A stretch of 10,505 bases of DNA from [Eubacterium] saphenum (GTDB lineage: Bacteria; Bacillota; Clostridia; Oscillospirales; Ruminococcaceae). The notes under the pieces are model-generated. The model saw only the letters and a list, made by a program, of their open reading frames with translations, ran no database searches and had not been told where the DNA came from. The stretch lies in contig SFLN01000067.1 in assembly GCA_004554555.1 (NCBI GenBank), positions 1 through 10,505 on the forward strand. Reading direction: 5' to 3'. The translations under genes were made by a program, and so were the position numbers. This document shows positions 1 to 6,035 of this stretch, in pieces. Position 1 is the first letter of the stretch, and each line of letters starts with the position of its first letter.

Positions 1-397
1 GTGGCTGCCGTGGCGAGATAACATTGATATGTCGCTTCCGCTGATTCGTTATTTTAAAGGTGGCGAGCTGCAATATACGGTTCGCCTGTCCGATATACAT
101 ACCAAAGAAAAGCTGTTGGGAAACGGCTGGGCGCAGGAAGGAATGCGCTGGTACAGCGACTTTAATTATAATGGTAAAACCAATTTTGCGATTCGTTATG
201 TGGACGATTCTGCTGATGAGCGGATAAATGAATATTACATCGACCGATACGCCGGAAAAGTCACCTGCGATAGCCCCCGCAGAAACAACCCGATTATCGT
301 TATTTTCATAATTGCCGGAGTAGTTTTGACTGTGGTAAATGTTGTGTTTATCTGTCTGCACAGAAGAAAACGGCGTTTTTTCGATGATCGGAAATAG
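1..397 (+). CDS. C-terminal part of a membrane-anchored protein (5' end outside window)
   Basis: The reading frame is open from base 2, the first full codon, with no stop before TAG at 395-397. The ATG at 29 has no convincing Shine-Dalgarno sequence, so the gene most likely begins upstream of the window. The visible product is about 131 residues: a polar domain rich in Tyr, Trp, Asp and Asn, followed by one hydrophobic segment (roughly bases 290-355, rich in Ile and Val) and a short basic tail with Arg/Lys clusters. This is the arrangement of a single C-terminal transmembrane anchor with a positively charged cytoplasmic end, so the preceding domain probably faces outside. I do not recognise the family. 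It runs convergently into pyk and ends just before a shared terminator. Confidence is high that it is coding; the function is unknown. Confidence 0.7.
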   Translation, partial: WLPWRDNIDMSLPLIRYFKGGELQYTVRLSDIHTKEKLLGNGWAQEGMRWYSDFNYNGKTNFAIRYVDDSADERINEYYIDRYAGKVTCDSPRRNNPIIVIFIIAGVVLTVVNVVFICLHRRKRRFFDDRK

Positions 398-412
398 TTT
401 TCCCGCGCTTTC

Positions 413-456
413 AAAAAAATAACCCGCGCAGTTCCACACCGCGCGGGATTTTTATT
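413..456. terminator. Bidirectional intrinsic terminator between convergent genes
   Basis: CCCGCGC at 423-429 pairs perfectly with GCGCGGG at 441-447 across an 11-base loop. It is followed on the plus strand by a T-rich run (449-453 and beyond) and preceded by an A-rich run (413-419), which becomes a T-run for minus-strand transcription. It therefore fits as terminator both for the gene ending at 397 and for pyk. A second CCCGCGC at 402-408 could compete for the same right arm. Confidence 0.8.
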
Positions 457-463
457 GAATTTT

Positions 464-2236
464 TCAGCCGTTGTGCTTTCCAGCCATAACCAGACCTTTC
501 TCCGCGTCCATTGTGACCGCGATGCCGCTTTTCAGCACCGCCGCAGCGTTTGCCGCGCCCACGATAACGGGGATATCGAGCGTCATTCCGACAATCGCCG
601 CGTGGCTGTCCGCGCCGCCCTCCTCGGTGATGATACCCGCGGCCGTTTTCAGCAGCGACAAAACATTGTTCGAGGTCTTCGGCATAACGAGAATTTGCCC
701 CGCCGAGAAGCGCTCGACTGCTTCCTCATCGGTTGCGGCAACGCAGACGGTTGCGGTTGTCGAGCCTTTGTTTACGCCGGTTCCCGATACCAGAACATCG
801 CCGACAATGTGGACCTTCATCAGATTTGTTGTGCCCGAAACTCCAAGCGGCACGCCCGCCGTGATTACCGCAAGGTCGCCGTTTTTCAGCAGATTTGCTT
901 CGACAGCCTTTTCAACGGCGAGGTGAATGAGGTCGTCGGTGTTCGTGGTCATTTCCTCGCACATCAGCGGGATAACTCCCCAAGAAAGCGCCATCTGACG
1001 ACAGATAACCTCGCTTGTCGTGCAGGAAATTATCGGGCACTCGGGACGGTAGCGCGAAATCATACGCGCGGTTGTACCGGATTTGGTTACGGTGACAATC
1101 GCTGCCGCCCCCAAGTCCATCGCTGCCGAAACGGTAGCGTGAGAAATTGCCGCAGAAACGTTTGTACCGTCGTGGGCCTCTTGTTTATGGAAACGCTTCT
1201 TGTAATCGATAGCCTTCTCGGTTGTCTCGGCAATCAGCGCCATTGTTTTGACCGCCTCAACAGGGTGCTCGCCCGCAGCGGTTTCACCCGAGAGCATAAT
1301 CGCGCTTGTGCCGTCGTAAATCGCGTTTGCAACGTCCGTTGTTTCCGCACGGGTGGGGCGCGGGTTGTGAATCATACTTTCGAGCATTTGGGTTGCCGTG
1401 ATGACCTGCTTGCTCGCGCTGAAGCCTTTCTTAATCAGCATTTTCTGAAGCTGCGGGATTTCCTCAAACGGAATTTCTACGCCCATATCGCCGCGCGCAA
1501 CCATTATTCCGTCGGAAACGCGGAGGATTTCGTCGATATTTTTCACGCCCTCTTCGTTTTCGATTTTAGCGATAATGCGGATATCGGGGCGGTTTTCCTC
1601 GGCGAGAATTTTACGGATTTCAAGGATATCGTCGGCGCAGGTGACAAAGGACGCTGCGATAAAGTCGAAGCTCTCGCGGCAGCCGAAACGGATATCGGAT
1701 ATGTCAACCTCGCTGAGATAAGGCATCGAGAGCTTAACTCCCGGGATATTCACACCCTTGTTGTTGGACAAAACGCCGCCGTTCAGAACGGTGCAGATGA
1801 TATCGGCGGTGCCGTCGTCGTTGTGCTTGATATCGGCGCAGCGCACGGACACGTTTCCGTCATCGATGAGGATACGCGTGCCGATTTCGATGTCATCGGG
1901 GAGATTTTTGTAGGTTATCGCGGCGCGGGTGCTGTCGCCCTCGATATCGGCTGTCGTGAGGACAAATGTCGCGCCTGTCTTGATTTCAACCTTTTGGTTG
2001 TCCTTAAACTTTTTCAGCCGCACCTCCGGACCTTTCGTATCAAGCAGCGTGGCAATCGGTTTTCCAAGCTCCTTCGCGAGCCGTACAACGCGGTCGTGGG
2101 TGATTTTATGACCTTCCTGCGTTCCGTGCGAGAAATTCTGGCGCGCAACGTTCATTCCGCTCTCCATCAGCTGACGGATCACTTCGTCGTCCTCGGTCGC
2201 GGGACCCATTGTGCAGACAATCTTTGTTCTTCTCAT
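464..2236 (-). CDS. pyk: Pyruvate kinase with extra C-terminal PEP-utiliser-like domain
   Basis: This enzyme catalyses phosphoenolpyruvate + ADP to pyruvate + ATP, the last step of glycolysis, in the cytoplasm. The 590-residue product has the family landmarks: NVARxNFSHG around residues 29-38, DTKGPE at 66-71, AKIEN with Lys224 and Glu226, the metal-binding ARGDMGVEIP around 247-256, ATQMLESM at 281-288 and PTRAE at 294-298. Glu71 in DTKGPE is the residue typical of K+-dependent pyruvate kinases, so K+ dependence is inferred. At 590 residues it is about 110 longer than the E. coli type. The extra C-terminal part carries GGADSHAAI (540-548), the His-containing motif of PEP-utilising mobile domains, as in Bacillus-type pyruvate kinases. 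Residue 33 is Gln where many homologues have Leu or Ile. Start: ATG at 2236 with GAAAGGA seven bases upstream and a good promoter. It stands alone, with terminators and promoters of its own. Confidence 0.97.
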   Translation of the reverse strand: MRRTKIVCTMGPATEDDEVIRQLMESGMNVARQNFSHGTQEGHKITHDRVVRLAKELGKPIATLLDTKGPEVRLKKFKDNQKVEIKTGATFVLTTADIEGDSTRAAITYKNLPDDIEIGTRILIDDGNVSVRCADIKHNDDGTADIICTVLNGGVLSNNKGVNIPGVKLSMPYLSEVDISDIRFGCRESFDFIAASFVTCADDILEIRKILAEENRPDIRIIAKIENEEGVKNIDEILRVSDGIMVARGDMGVEIPFEEIPQLQKMLIKKGFSASKQVITATQMLESMIHNPRPTRAETTDVANAIYDGTSAIMLSGETAAGEHPVEAVKTMALIAETTEKAIDYKKRFHKQEAHDGTNVSAAISHATVSAAMDLGAAAIVTVTKSGTTARMISRYRPECPIISCTTSEVICRQMALSWGVIPLMCEEMTTNTDDLIHLAVEKAVEANLLKNGDLAVITAGVPLGVSGTTNLMKVHIVGDVLVSGTGVNKGSTTATVCVAATDEEAVERFSAGQILVMPKTSNNVLSLLKTAAGIITEEGGADSHAAIVGMTLDIPVIVGAANAAAVLKSGIAVTMDAEKGLVMAGKHNG

Positions 2237-2278
2237 AATTTAATCCTTTCATCGGTGATTTATCTTTATACCATATAT

Positions 2279-2307
2279 ATTATACCCGTAAATTGAAAGA
2301 TTTGCAA
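2279..2307 (-). promoter_or_regulatory. Sigma-A type promoter of pyk
   Basis: On the minus strand TTGCAA (2307-2302) and TATAAT (2284-2279) are separated by exactly 17 bases. The -10 is a perfect match and the -35 has four of six consensus bases. It would start transcription near 2271, giving a leader of about 35 bases before the pyk ATG, with GAAAGGA at 2250-2244 as ribosome binding site. Confidence 0.8.
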
Positions 2308-2349
2308 GTGAAAAAATTTAGAATTTACGAAGAAAAATTACAAAATGTG

Positions 2350-2378
2350 TTGAAAATATTCTACAAATATGTTATAAT
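2350..2378 (+). promoter_or_regulatory. Sigma-A type promoter of the rightward cluster
   Basis: TTGAAA (2350-2355) and TATAAT (2373-2378) are spaced by 17 bases. Transcription would start near 2385, about 50 bases before the ATG at 2434. This position rules out the longer reading frame that opens at 2293, because that start lies upstream of the promoter. It is arranged divergently to the pyk promoter, 43 bases away between -35 boxes. Confidence 0.8.
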
Positions 2379-2421
2379 GTTTAATGGAAATATGTTGGCA
2401 GACTTTGTACAAAATCACGAG

Positions 2422-2427
2422 AGGAGG
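2422..2427 (+). promoter_or_regulatory. Ribosome binding site that fixes the start at 2434
   Basis: A perfect AGGAGG lies six bases before the ATG at 2434 and downstream of the promoter. It selects this start over the in-frame ATG codons further upstream. Confidence 0.85.
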
Positions 2428-2433
2428 GCGTCA

Positions 2434-3219
2434 ATGGACTGCGCCTTATGGCTTAACAGACGGAAAGTTTTTTATGCAAGTGAAATCAGCGATAATCTTG
2501 ATACGGCTTCTCTGTTGGGATATTTTGCGGCGGGAAGTCTTGTGGAGTGGCTTTATGAACACGGCGGCGAGGAGTATGCGAAAAAGCTGGAAAAGATCTC
2601 GCCTGCCGATAAAGATATACGCGAAAAAATCGAGCAGGTTTTCAAGGGAAAGCCTGTCGCTTACAGGACGCTCGGCTCAGAAAGCGCGGCAAAATGCGCT
2701 TCGGGGAGCGTCTCGGCAAGCTCTTATAAACCAAGCTCAATGCGCGGCTCGTTTCGCTTGGGCAGCGGCGGCAGCTTCGTTTTAAGCTCGTTTCTGAAGA
2801 GCTTTCGGACAGGCTCGGGAAAATCGGGCAGCTTCTACAACTACGTCGGCAGCTTTTACCTCGGCTCGTTCCTTTTCGGGAGCGGTTTCCACGAGTGGGA
2901 GTGGGAGTGGGAATGGGAGTGGGAGAAATTCTTCGGCTCGTTCTTCAAAACCAGCTTCCGTTTTGGCTCGGGACTTTCGGCAAGGCTTGCTTTCCTGAGG
3001 AGCTTCGGCTCGTTTAATTTCGGTTCATTCAGCTTTGGTTCATATAGATTTGGCTCGTTCAACTTCGGTTCGTTCAGAGGAAACGGCTCGTTCGGTGTTG
3101 AAAATCTTCCCGAGCTGCCGCCGTTTTTGCAAAATCTTGACGAATACGACAGAATTATGCTGCTGAGCCTTTACGGGTGCCCGTTAAATCAGTTTGGCTA
3201 CGGGATTCACAATATTTGA
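2434..3219 (+). CDS. Gly/Ser/Phe pentad-repeat protein with helical N-terminal domain and (EW)5 block
   Basis: The product is 261 residues and has three parts. Residues 1-75 look like a small alpha-helical domain with a GYFAAGSLVEWL stretch (29-40) and a following Glu/Lys-rich helix. Residues about 80-221 are low-complexity Gly, Ser, Phe, Tyr and basic residues, organised as loose pentads of the form G-S-F-x-x. The pattern is clearest at 191-215, where FGSF/FGSY recurs every five residues. Within this region residues 154-163 are Glu-Trp repeated five times. Residues 222-261 are an ordered-looking tail with DEYDRIM and CPLNQFGYGI. There is no signal peptide or membrane segment. The repeat could form a pentapeptide-type right-handed beta-helix or behave as an FG-rich condensing domain; neither is proven. 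I recognise no named family, although the head and tail look like conserved modules. It is the first gene after the 2350 promoter and is followed 16 bases later by a two-TM protein. Strong promoter and ribosome binding site support real expression. Confidence 0.85.
   Translation: MDCALWLNRRKVFYASEISDNLDTASLLGYFAAGSLVEWLYEHGGEEYAKKLEKISPADKDIREKIEQVFKGKPVAYRTLGSESAAKCASGSVSASSYKPSSMRGSFRLGSGGSFVLSSFLKSFRTGSGKSGSFYNYVGSFYLGSFLFGSGFHEWEWEWEWEWEKFFGSFFKTSFRFGSGLSARLAFLRSFGSFNFGSFSFGSYRFGSFNFGSFRGNGSFGVENLPELPPFLQNLDEYDRIMLLSLYGCPLNQFGYGIHNI
2746..3096 (+). repeat. Degenerate 15-bp/5-residue repeat region inside the 2434 gene
   Basis: This covers residues 105-221. DNA words such as GGCTCGTTC, GGCAGC and TTCGGCTCG recur. 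Protein units read as GSFRL, GSFVL, SSFLK, GSFYL, GSFLF, GSFFK, TSFRF, GSFNF, GSFSF, GSYRF and GSFNF, broken by short spacers and by the Glu-Trp block. Codon choice for Gly-Ser varies (GGCTCG, GGCAGC, GGTTCG), so the protein pattern is better kept than the DNA pattern, which suggests selection on the peptide. Confidence 0.8.
2893..2922 (+). repeat. Hexanucleotide tandem repeat encoding (Glu-Trp)5
   Basis: GAGTGG occurs five times in a row, the fourth copy being GAATGG with a silent change. It is in frame and encodes alternating Glu and Trp, continuing into Glu-Lys. A six-base unit can slip by whole units without breaking the frame, so copy number may vary between strains. Confidence 0.9.
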
Positions 3220-3235
3220 TTTGGTGAGGTAATTT

Positions 3236-3901
3236 ATGAAATTAAAGACAATCAGAATTGCGATTATCGTTTTGGCTTTATTGGTCGGCGGCACAATTTT
3301 TCTTGTGACGAGTATTAAACAGAAAGCCGAGTACAACGCGCCGCGCGTCCGCCTTGAAACAGTAACCGCGGACGAGCTTCACGAGGGAATGTTTGTCGAG
3401 GGCGAAATCTACGAACTTTGGAGTGAGTTTGCATACACCGAGGAGTCAAAGTCAACTCTTGGTGTAGAGCATGATAAAAAGACAACCGACCGCTATTTTG
3501 CGCTGCCGATGGAATACTCTTTTTATACGGACACGGACGCGCCGATGTTTATAGCGGTCTGCACGAGAGATTCGAGCGAAATCTCGAAGATGAGAACAAT
3601 GGCAAAAGAGGCGGATAATTACTACAAAAACGACATTGAGCTTAAAACCACAATTCATTTTGTCGGCAAGGTTCAGCCTCTCAAAGGTGAATATCTCGAC
3701 TTTTTCAAGGAGTACATAGCTTGGGATTTAGGCATTAGCGAGGCTGAGGCGGCGCAGTATTACAAGCCCTACGTCATCAGAAGCTGGAAAGAGGACACCT
3801 CCACTCCGGGAATTGTAATCGGCGCGGTTATGACGGCGCTTGGGCTTGCCGGCGCGGTGATTTTTGTCGTGCAAATTATTAAAGCAAGGCGCGGATATTG
3901 A
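3236..3901 (+). CDS. Membrane protein with N- and C-terminal transmembrane segments
   Basis: The product is 221 residues. A basic start is followed by a hydrophobic segment at about 7-25, then a soluble, charged domain of about 165 residues, then a second hydrophobic segment at about 192-214 and a short basic tail. Both positive ends suggest cytoplasmic termini with the middle domain outside the membrane. The central domain contains a short DELHEGMFVEGEIYEL stretch (46-61) and a Tyr-rich part near the second membrane segment. I do not recognise the family. The start at ATG 3236 has GGTGAGG (3223-3229) six bases upstream. It lies 16 bases after the pentad-repeat gene, and its stop codon overlaps the next start, so it belongs to the same transcript. 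It could be a membrane partner or anchor for its neighbours; this is inference from position only. Confidence 0.8.
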   Translation: MKLKTIRIAIIVLALLVGGTIFLVTSIKQKAEYNAPRVRLETVTADELHEGMFVEGEIYELWSEFAYTEESKSTLGVEHDKKTTDRYFALPMEYSFYTDTDAPMFIAVCTRDSSEISKMRTMAKEADNYYKNDIELKTTIHFVGKVQPLKGEYLDFFKEYIAWDLGISEAEAAQYYKPYVIRSWKEDTSTPGIVIGAVMTALGLAGAVIFVVQIIKARRGY

Positions 3902-4728
3902 TGGACGCTTTTCACATTTCTTCCTTTGCACCCGCGAAAACAAAGGGCAAAACCGAGGTTAAAGCCGAGGATTTCGACCTGTACTGCACCGTGCTTTCGG
4001 CACTCGCTTGGAGAAAATTTAACGGGAAAATCACGATGTGCTGCGACAGCGTTTTTGCGGATTATTACAAAAAAATCGGCTTTCTGCCGCTCTGGGACGA
4101 GGTTTTGGTGAACGTTGCCGACGACCTCGAGGGGATAAATCCCGCGATGTTCTGGGCAGGTGGGAAGTTGCTTGCGCTACGGGAGATGAACGCGCCGTGC
4201 GTGATGATTGACACGGATTTTATCGTGTGGAGAACGCTCTCCTTCGGCAACGAGATTATCGCCGCGCACCGCGAGGAAATCTCCGATGATATCTACCCGC
4301 CGCTCGACTTTTTTGCGGTGAAGAACCACGTTATTCCCGATTTCAGCGAAACGGTTCTGCCGCTTAACACTGCGTTTCTTTACGTTCCCGACAACGATTT
4401 CAAGAACTTTTACACCTCGCAGGCGATTGCTTTTATGAAATCTGCGGTTGACTGCGACGACTATCTGAAATATATGGTTTTTGCCGAGCAGAGAATGCTG
4501 GCGATGTGCGCGGATTTTACGGGAACGCCCGTGAAAACGCTCCTCGACAAGGACAGCCTGCACTTCCCGCAGAGCGATTTCACGCACCTTTGGGGTGCAA
4601 AACAGGCGATGCGCGACAATCCCGAGCTGCGCGAGGATTTCATCGAAAAGTGCAAAGCAAGGATAAACCGCGACTTTTCCGAATATTCTTATATTATCGG
4701 GAATATCGAGGCTGCCTGCGCCGAATAA
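3901..4728 (+). CDS. Putative GT-A type glycosyltransferase
   Basis: The 275-residue soluble protein has the motif order expected of GT-A glycosyltransferases of the GT8/GT32 style. A hydrophobic strand ends in IDTDFIVW with a DxD (Asp104, Asp106) that would bind the metal and nucleotide sugar. Then come LNTAFLYV (155-162) in the place of the usual FNxGxxxx strand, AEQRML (195-200), and HLWGAK (229-234) resembling the late H-x-x-G-x-K element. These similarities are seen by eye, so the exact family and sugar are unknown. There is no signal peptide or membrane segment, so it should act in the cytoplasm. The ATG at 3901 overlaps the TGA of the preceding gene by one base (TGATG), indicating translational coupling; a TTG directly before it (3898) is less likely. 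An alternative is an uncharacterised DUF with the same fold and no transfer activity. Confidence 0.65.
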   Translation: MDAFHISSFAPAKTKGKTEVKAEDFDLYCTVLSALAWRKFNGKITMCCDSVFADYYKKIGFLPLWDEVLVNVADDLEGINPAMFWAGGKLLALREMNAPCVMIDTDFIVWRTLSFGNEIIAAHREEISDDIYPPLDFFAVKNHVIPDFSETVLPLNTAFLYVPDNDFKNFYTSQAIAFMKSAVDCDDYLKYMVFAEQRMLAMCADFTGTPVKTLLDKDSLHFPQSDFTHLWGAKQAMRDNPELREDFIEKCKARINRDFSEYSYIIGNIEAACAE

Positions 4729-4744
4729 AAAGGAAAAATTTTCT

Positions 4745-4771
4745 CAAAATAAGACGGAAAATCTTGTTTTG
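4745..4771 (+). other. Stem-loop directly before the ABC ATPase ribosome binding site
   Basis: Bases 4745-4754 pair with 4762-4771 through ten base pairs including one G-U, around a seven-base loop. The last paired base is the first G of the GGGGGAA ribosome binding site (4771-4777) of the gene at 4783. It is AT-rich and therefore weak. It may modulate translation or mark an RNA processing site. Confidence 0.4.
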
Positions 4772-4782
4772 GGGGAATTTTT

Positions 4783-5445
4783 ATGGCAATTAAAGCGGTT
4801 GATTTGCGGAAAATCTACAAGGTCGGCGGGGTTGAGGTGAAGGCGCTGGACGGCGTTTCGCTCGACATCGACGACGGTGAATATGTGACAGTTGTGGGAA
4901 GCTCCGGCTCGGGGAAATCGACGCTGATGAACATTCTCGGCTGCCTTGACCTGCCGACAGCGGGAAGCTGCTTCCTCGGCGGCGAGGACACGTCCGCGCT
5001 CTCCGACAAGGCGCTGTCCGATATCCGCAGCCGAAAAATCGGTTTCATTTTTCAGAGCTTTAACTTGATTGCGGGGCTGACGGCACTTGAAAACGTGGAG
5101 CTGCCGCTTGCTTACCGCAGAATACCAAAAGCACAGCGCGAGGAAAGAGCGCTCGCGGCGCTTGAAAGCGTGCGGCTCTCGGACAGGGCGCTTCACCGTC
5201 CGAGCGAGCTTTCGGGCGGTCAGCAGCAGCGCGTTGCGATTGCGCGGGCAATTGCGGCAAGCCCCGAGATTATCCTGGCGGACGAACCCTGCGGGAACCT
5301 TGACAGCGCTTCGGGAGAGGAAATTCTCGGTATTCTCGGGGAGTTGAACCGAGCGGGAAAAACCATTGTGATGATAACCCACAACGAGAAAACCGCCAAA
5401 CAGGCGCAGCGTCTTATCCGCATTTCCGATGGGAAAATTGTGTGA
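4783..5445 (+). CDS. ABC transporter ATP-binding protein, LolD/MacB type
   Basis: The 220-residue protein is a complete ABC nucleotide-binding domain. It has Walker A GSSGSGKST (39-47), the Q-loop Gln91, signature LSGGQQQR (143-150), Walker B ILADEP (164-169) and switch His200 in ITHNE. Length and the ADEPxGNLDS sequence place it with the LolD/MacB/FtsE-like ATPases, which energise FtsX-type permeases for lipoprotein, peptide or antibiotic extrusion rather than nutrient uptake. Residue 170 is Cys where this group normally has Thr. ATG at 4783 has GGGGGAA five bases upstream. It follows the glycosyltransferase-like gene by 54 bases on the same strand and may share its transcript. Unusually, no permease gene follows: nine bases after the stop a non-coding repeat array begins. 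The partner may be encoded elsewhere or have been lost. Confidence 0.93.
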   Translation: MAIKAVDLRKIYKVGGVEVKALDGVSLDIDDGEYVTVVGSSGSGKSTLMNILGCLDLPTAGSCFLGGEDTSALSDKALSDIRSRKIGFIFQSFNLIAGLTALENVELPLAYRRIPKAQREERALAALESVRLSDRALHRPSELSGGQQQRVAIARAIAASPEIILADEPCGNLDSASGEEILGILGELNRAGKTIVMITHNEKTAKQAQRLIRISDGKIV

Positions 5446-5453
5446 CGTGGCGG

Positions 5454-6012
5454 CGCGAGTTGGCTCTGCAAGCGGTTTGGCACGGCTACATTGTTCAACG
5501 CTCGGCGCAGTTGACGATGATTTTCACCGAGAGCAACGCGCGTGGAGCGGCTAGACGAGTGGTTTTGCGCGGCGGCGTTATTCAACGCTTGGCGCGGTTT
5601 AACGGTGAATTTCACCGAGGATAACGCGCGCGAGTTGGCTCTGCAAGCGGCTTCGCGCGGCGGCGCTGTTCAATGCTTGGCGCAATTTGACGATGATTTT
5701 CACCGAGGACAACGTGCGTGGAATGGCTCTGCGAGCGGTTCCGCGCGGCTACATTGTTTAACGCTCGGCGCAATTTGCCGATGATTTTCAACGAGAAAAC
5801 CGTGCGCGAGTTGGCTCTGCAAGCGGTTTCGCGCGGCAGCGTTGTTCAACGCTTGGCGCGGTTTGGCGTTGGATTTCACCGAGAACAACGCGCGCGAGTT
5901 GGCTCTGCTAGCGGTTTCGGACGGCGGCGTTGTTTAACGCTTGGCGCGGTTTGACGTTGGATTTCAACGAGGACAACGCGCGTGGAATGGCTCTGCAAGC
6001 AGTTTCACGCAG
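5454..6012. repeat. Array of 88-bp tandem repeats, six full units and one partial
   Basis: Units start at 5454, 5541, 5629, 5717, 5805, 5893 and 5981. The first is 87 bases, the next five are 88, and the last is cut short by about 6012. Each unit begins CGCGAGTTGGCTCTGC or CGTGGAATGGCTCTGC, continues through a GC-rich core such as GTTGTTCAACGCTTGGCGC, and ends near TTTCACCGAGGACAACG. Because 88 is not a multiple of three, and stops occur, the array cannot be one repetitive protein; the short open frames across it are echoes of the same sequence in shifting frames. Several units can fold: GCGTT/AACGC around GTTC (for example 5839-5852) and GCGCGAG/TTCGCGC in the first third. It fills the whole space between the ABC ATPase and the sirtuin gene. 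I see no promoter in it. Confidence 0.9.
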
Positions 6013-6035
6013 GTTGTGCGAACGGAGGGAGCACT

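Noticed and set aside
455..2296. Long plus-strand open frame across the pyk gene
   Set aside because: It lies antisense to a clear pyruvate kinase, has Arg/His/Cys-rich composition typical of antisense frames, and has no ribosome binding site.
2856..3062. Minus-strand frame with repeated Asn-Glu-Pro-Lys-Leu and Ser-His units
   Set aside because: It is the reverse reading of the GSF pentads and GAGTGG repeat of the plus-strand gene. It has no promoter or ribosome binding site, and the plus-strand gene has both.
5382..5802. Shared 14-mer CAACGAGAAAACCG in the ABC ATPase end (5382-5395) and repeat unit 4 (5789-5802), suggesting that the repeats arose from the gene
   Set aside because: The match is short, occurs in only one unit, and is out of phase with the 88-base spacing. 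It is probably chance.
5442..5954. Several short open frames with LALQAVSRG-like and QRLARF-like peptides
   Set aside because: They are the 88-bp unit read in successive frames. The unit length is not divisible by three and no frame runs through the array with a ribosome binding site.
5454..6012. CRISPR array
   Set aside because: Units are 88 bases, diverged from one another, and lack the pattern of short identical repeats separated by unique spacers. No cas genes are present.
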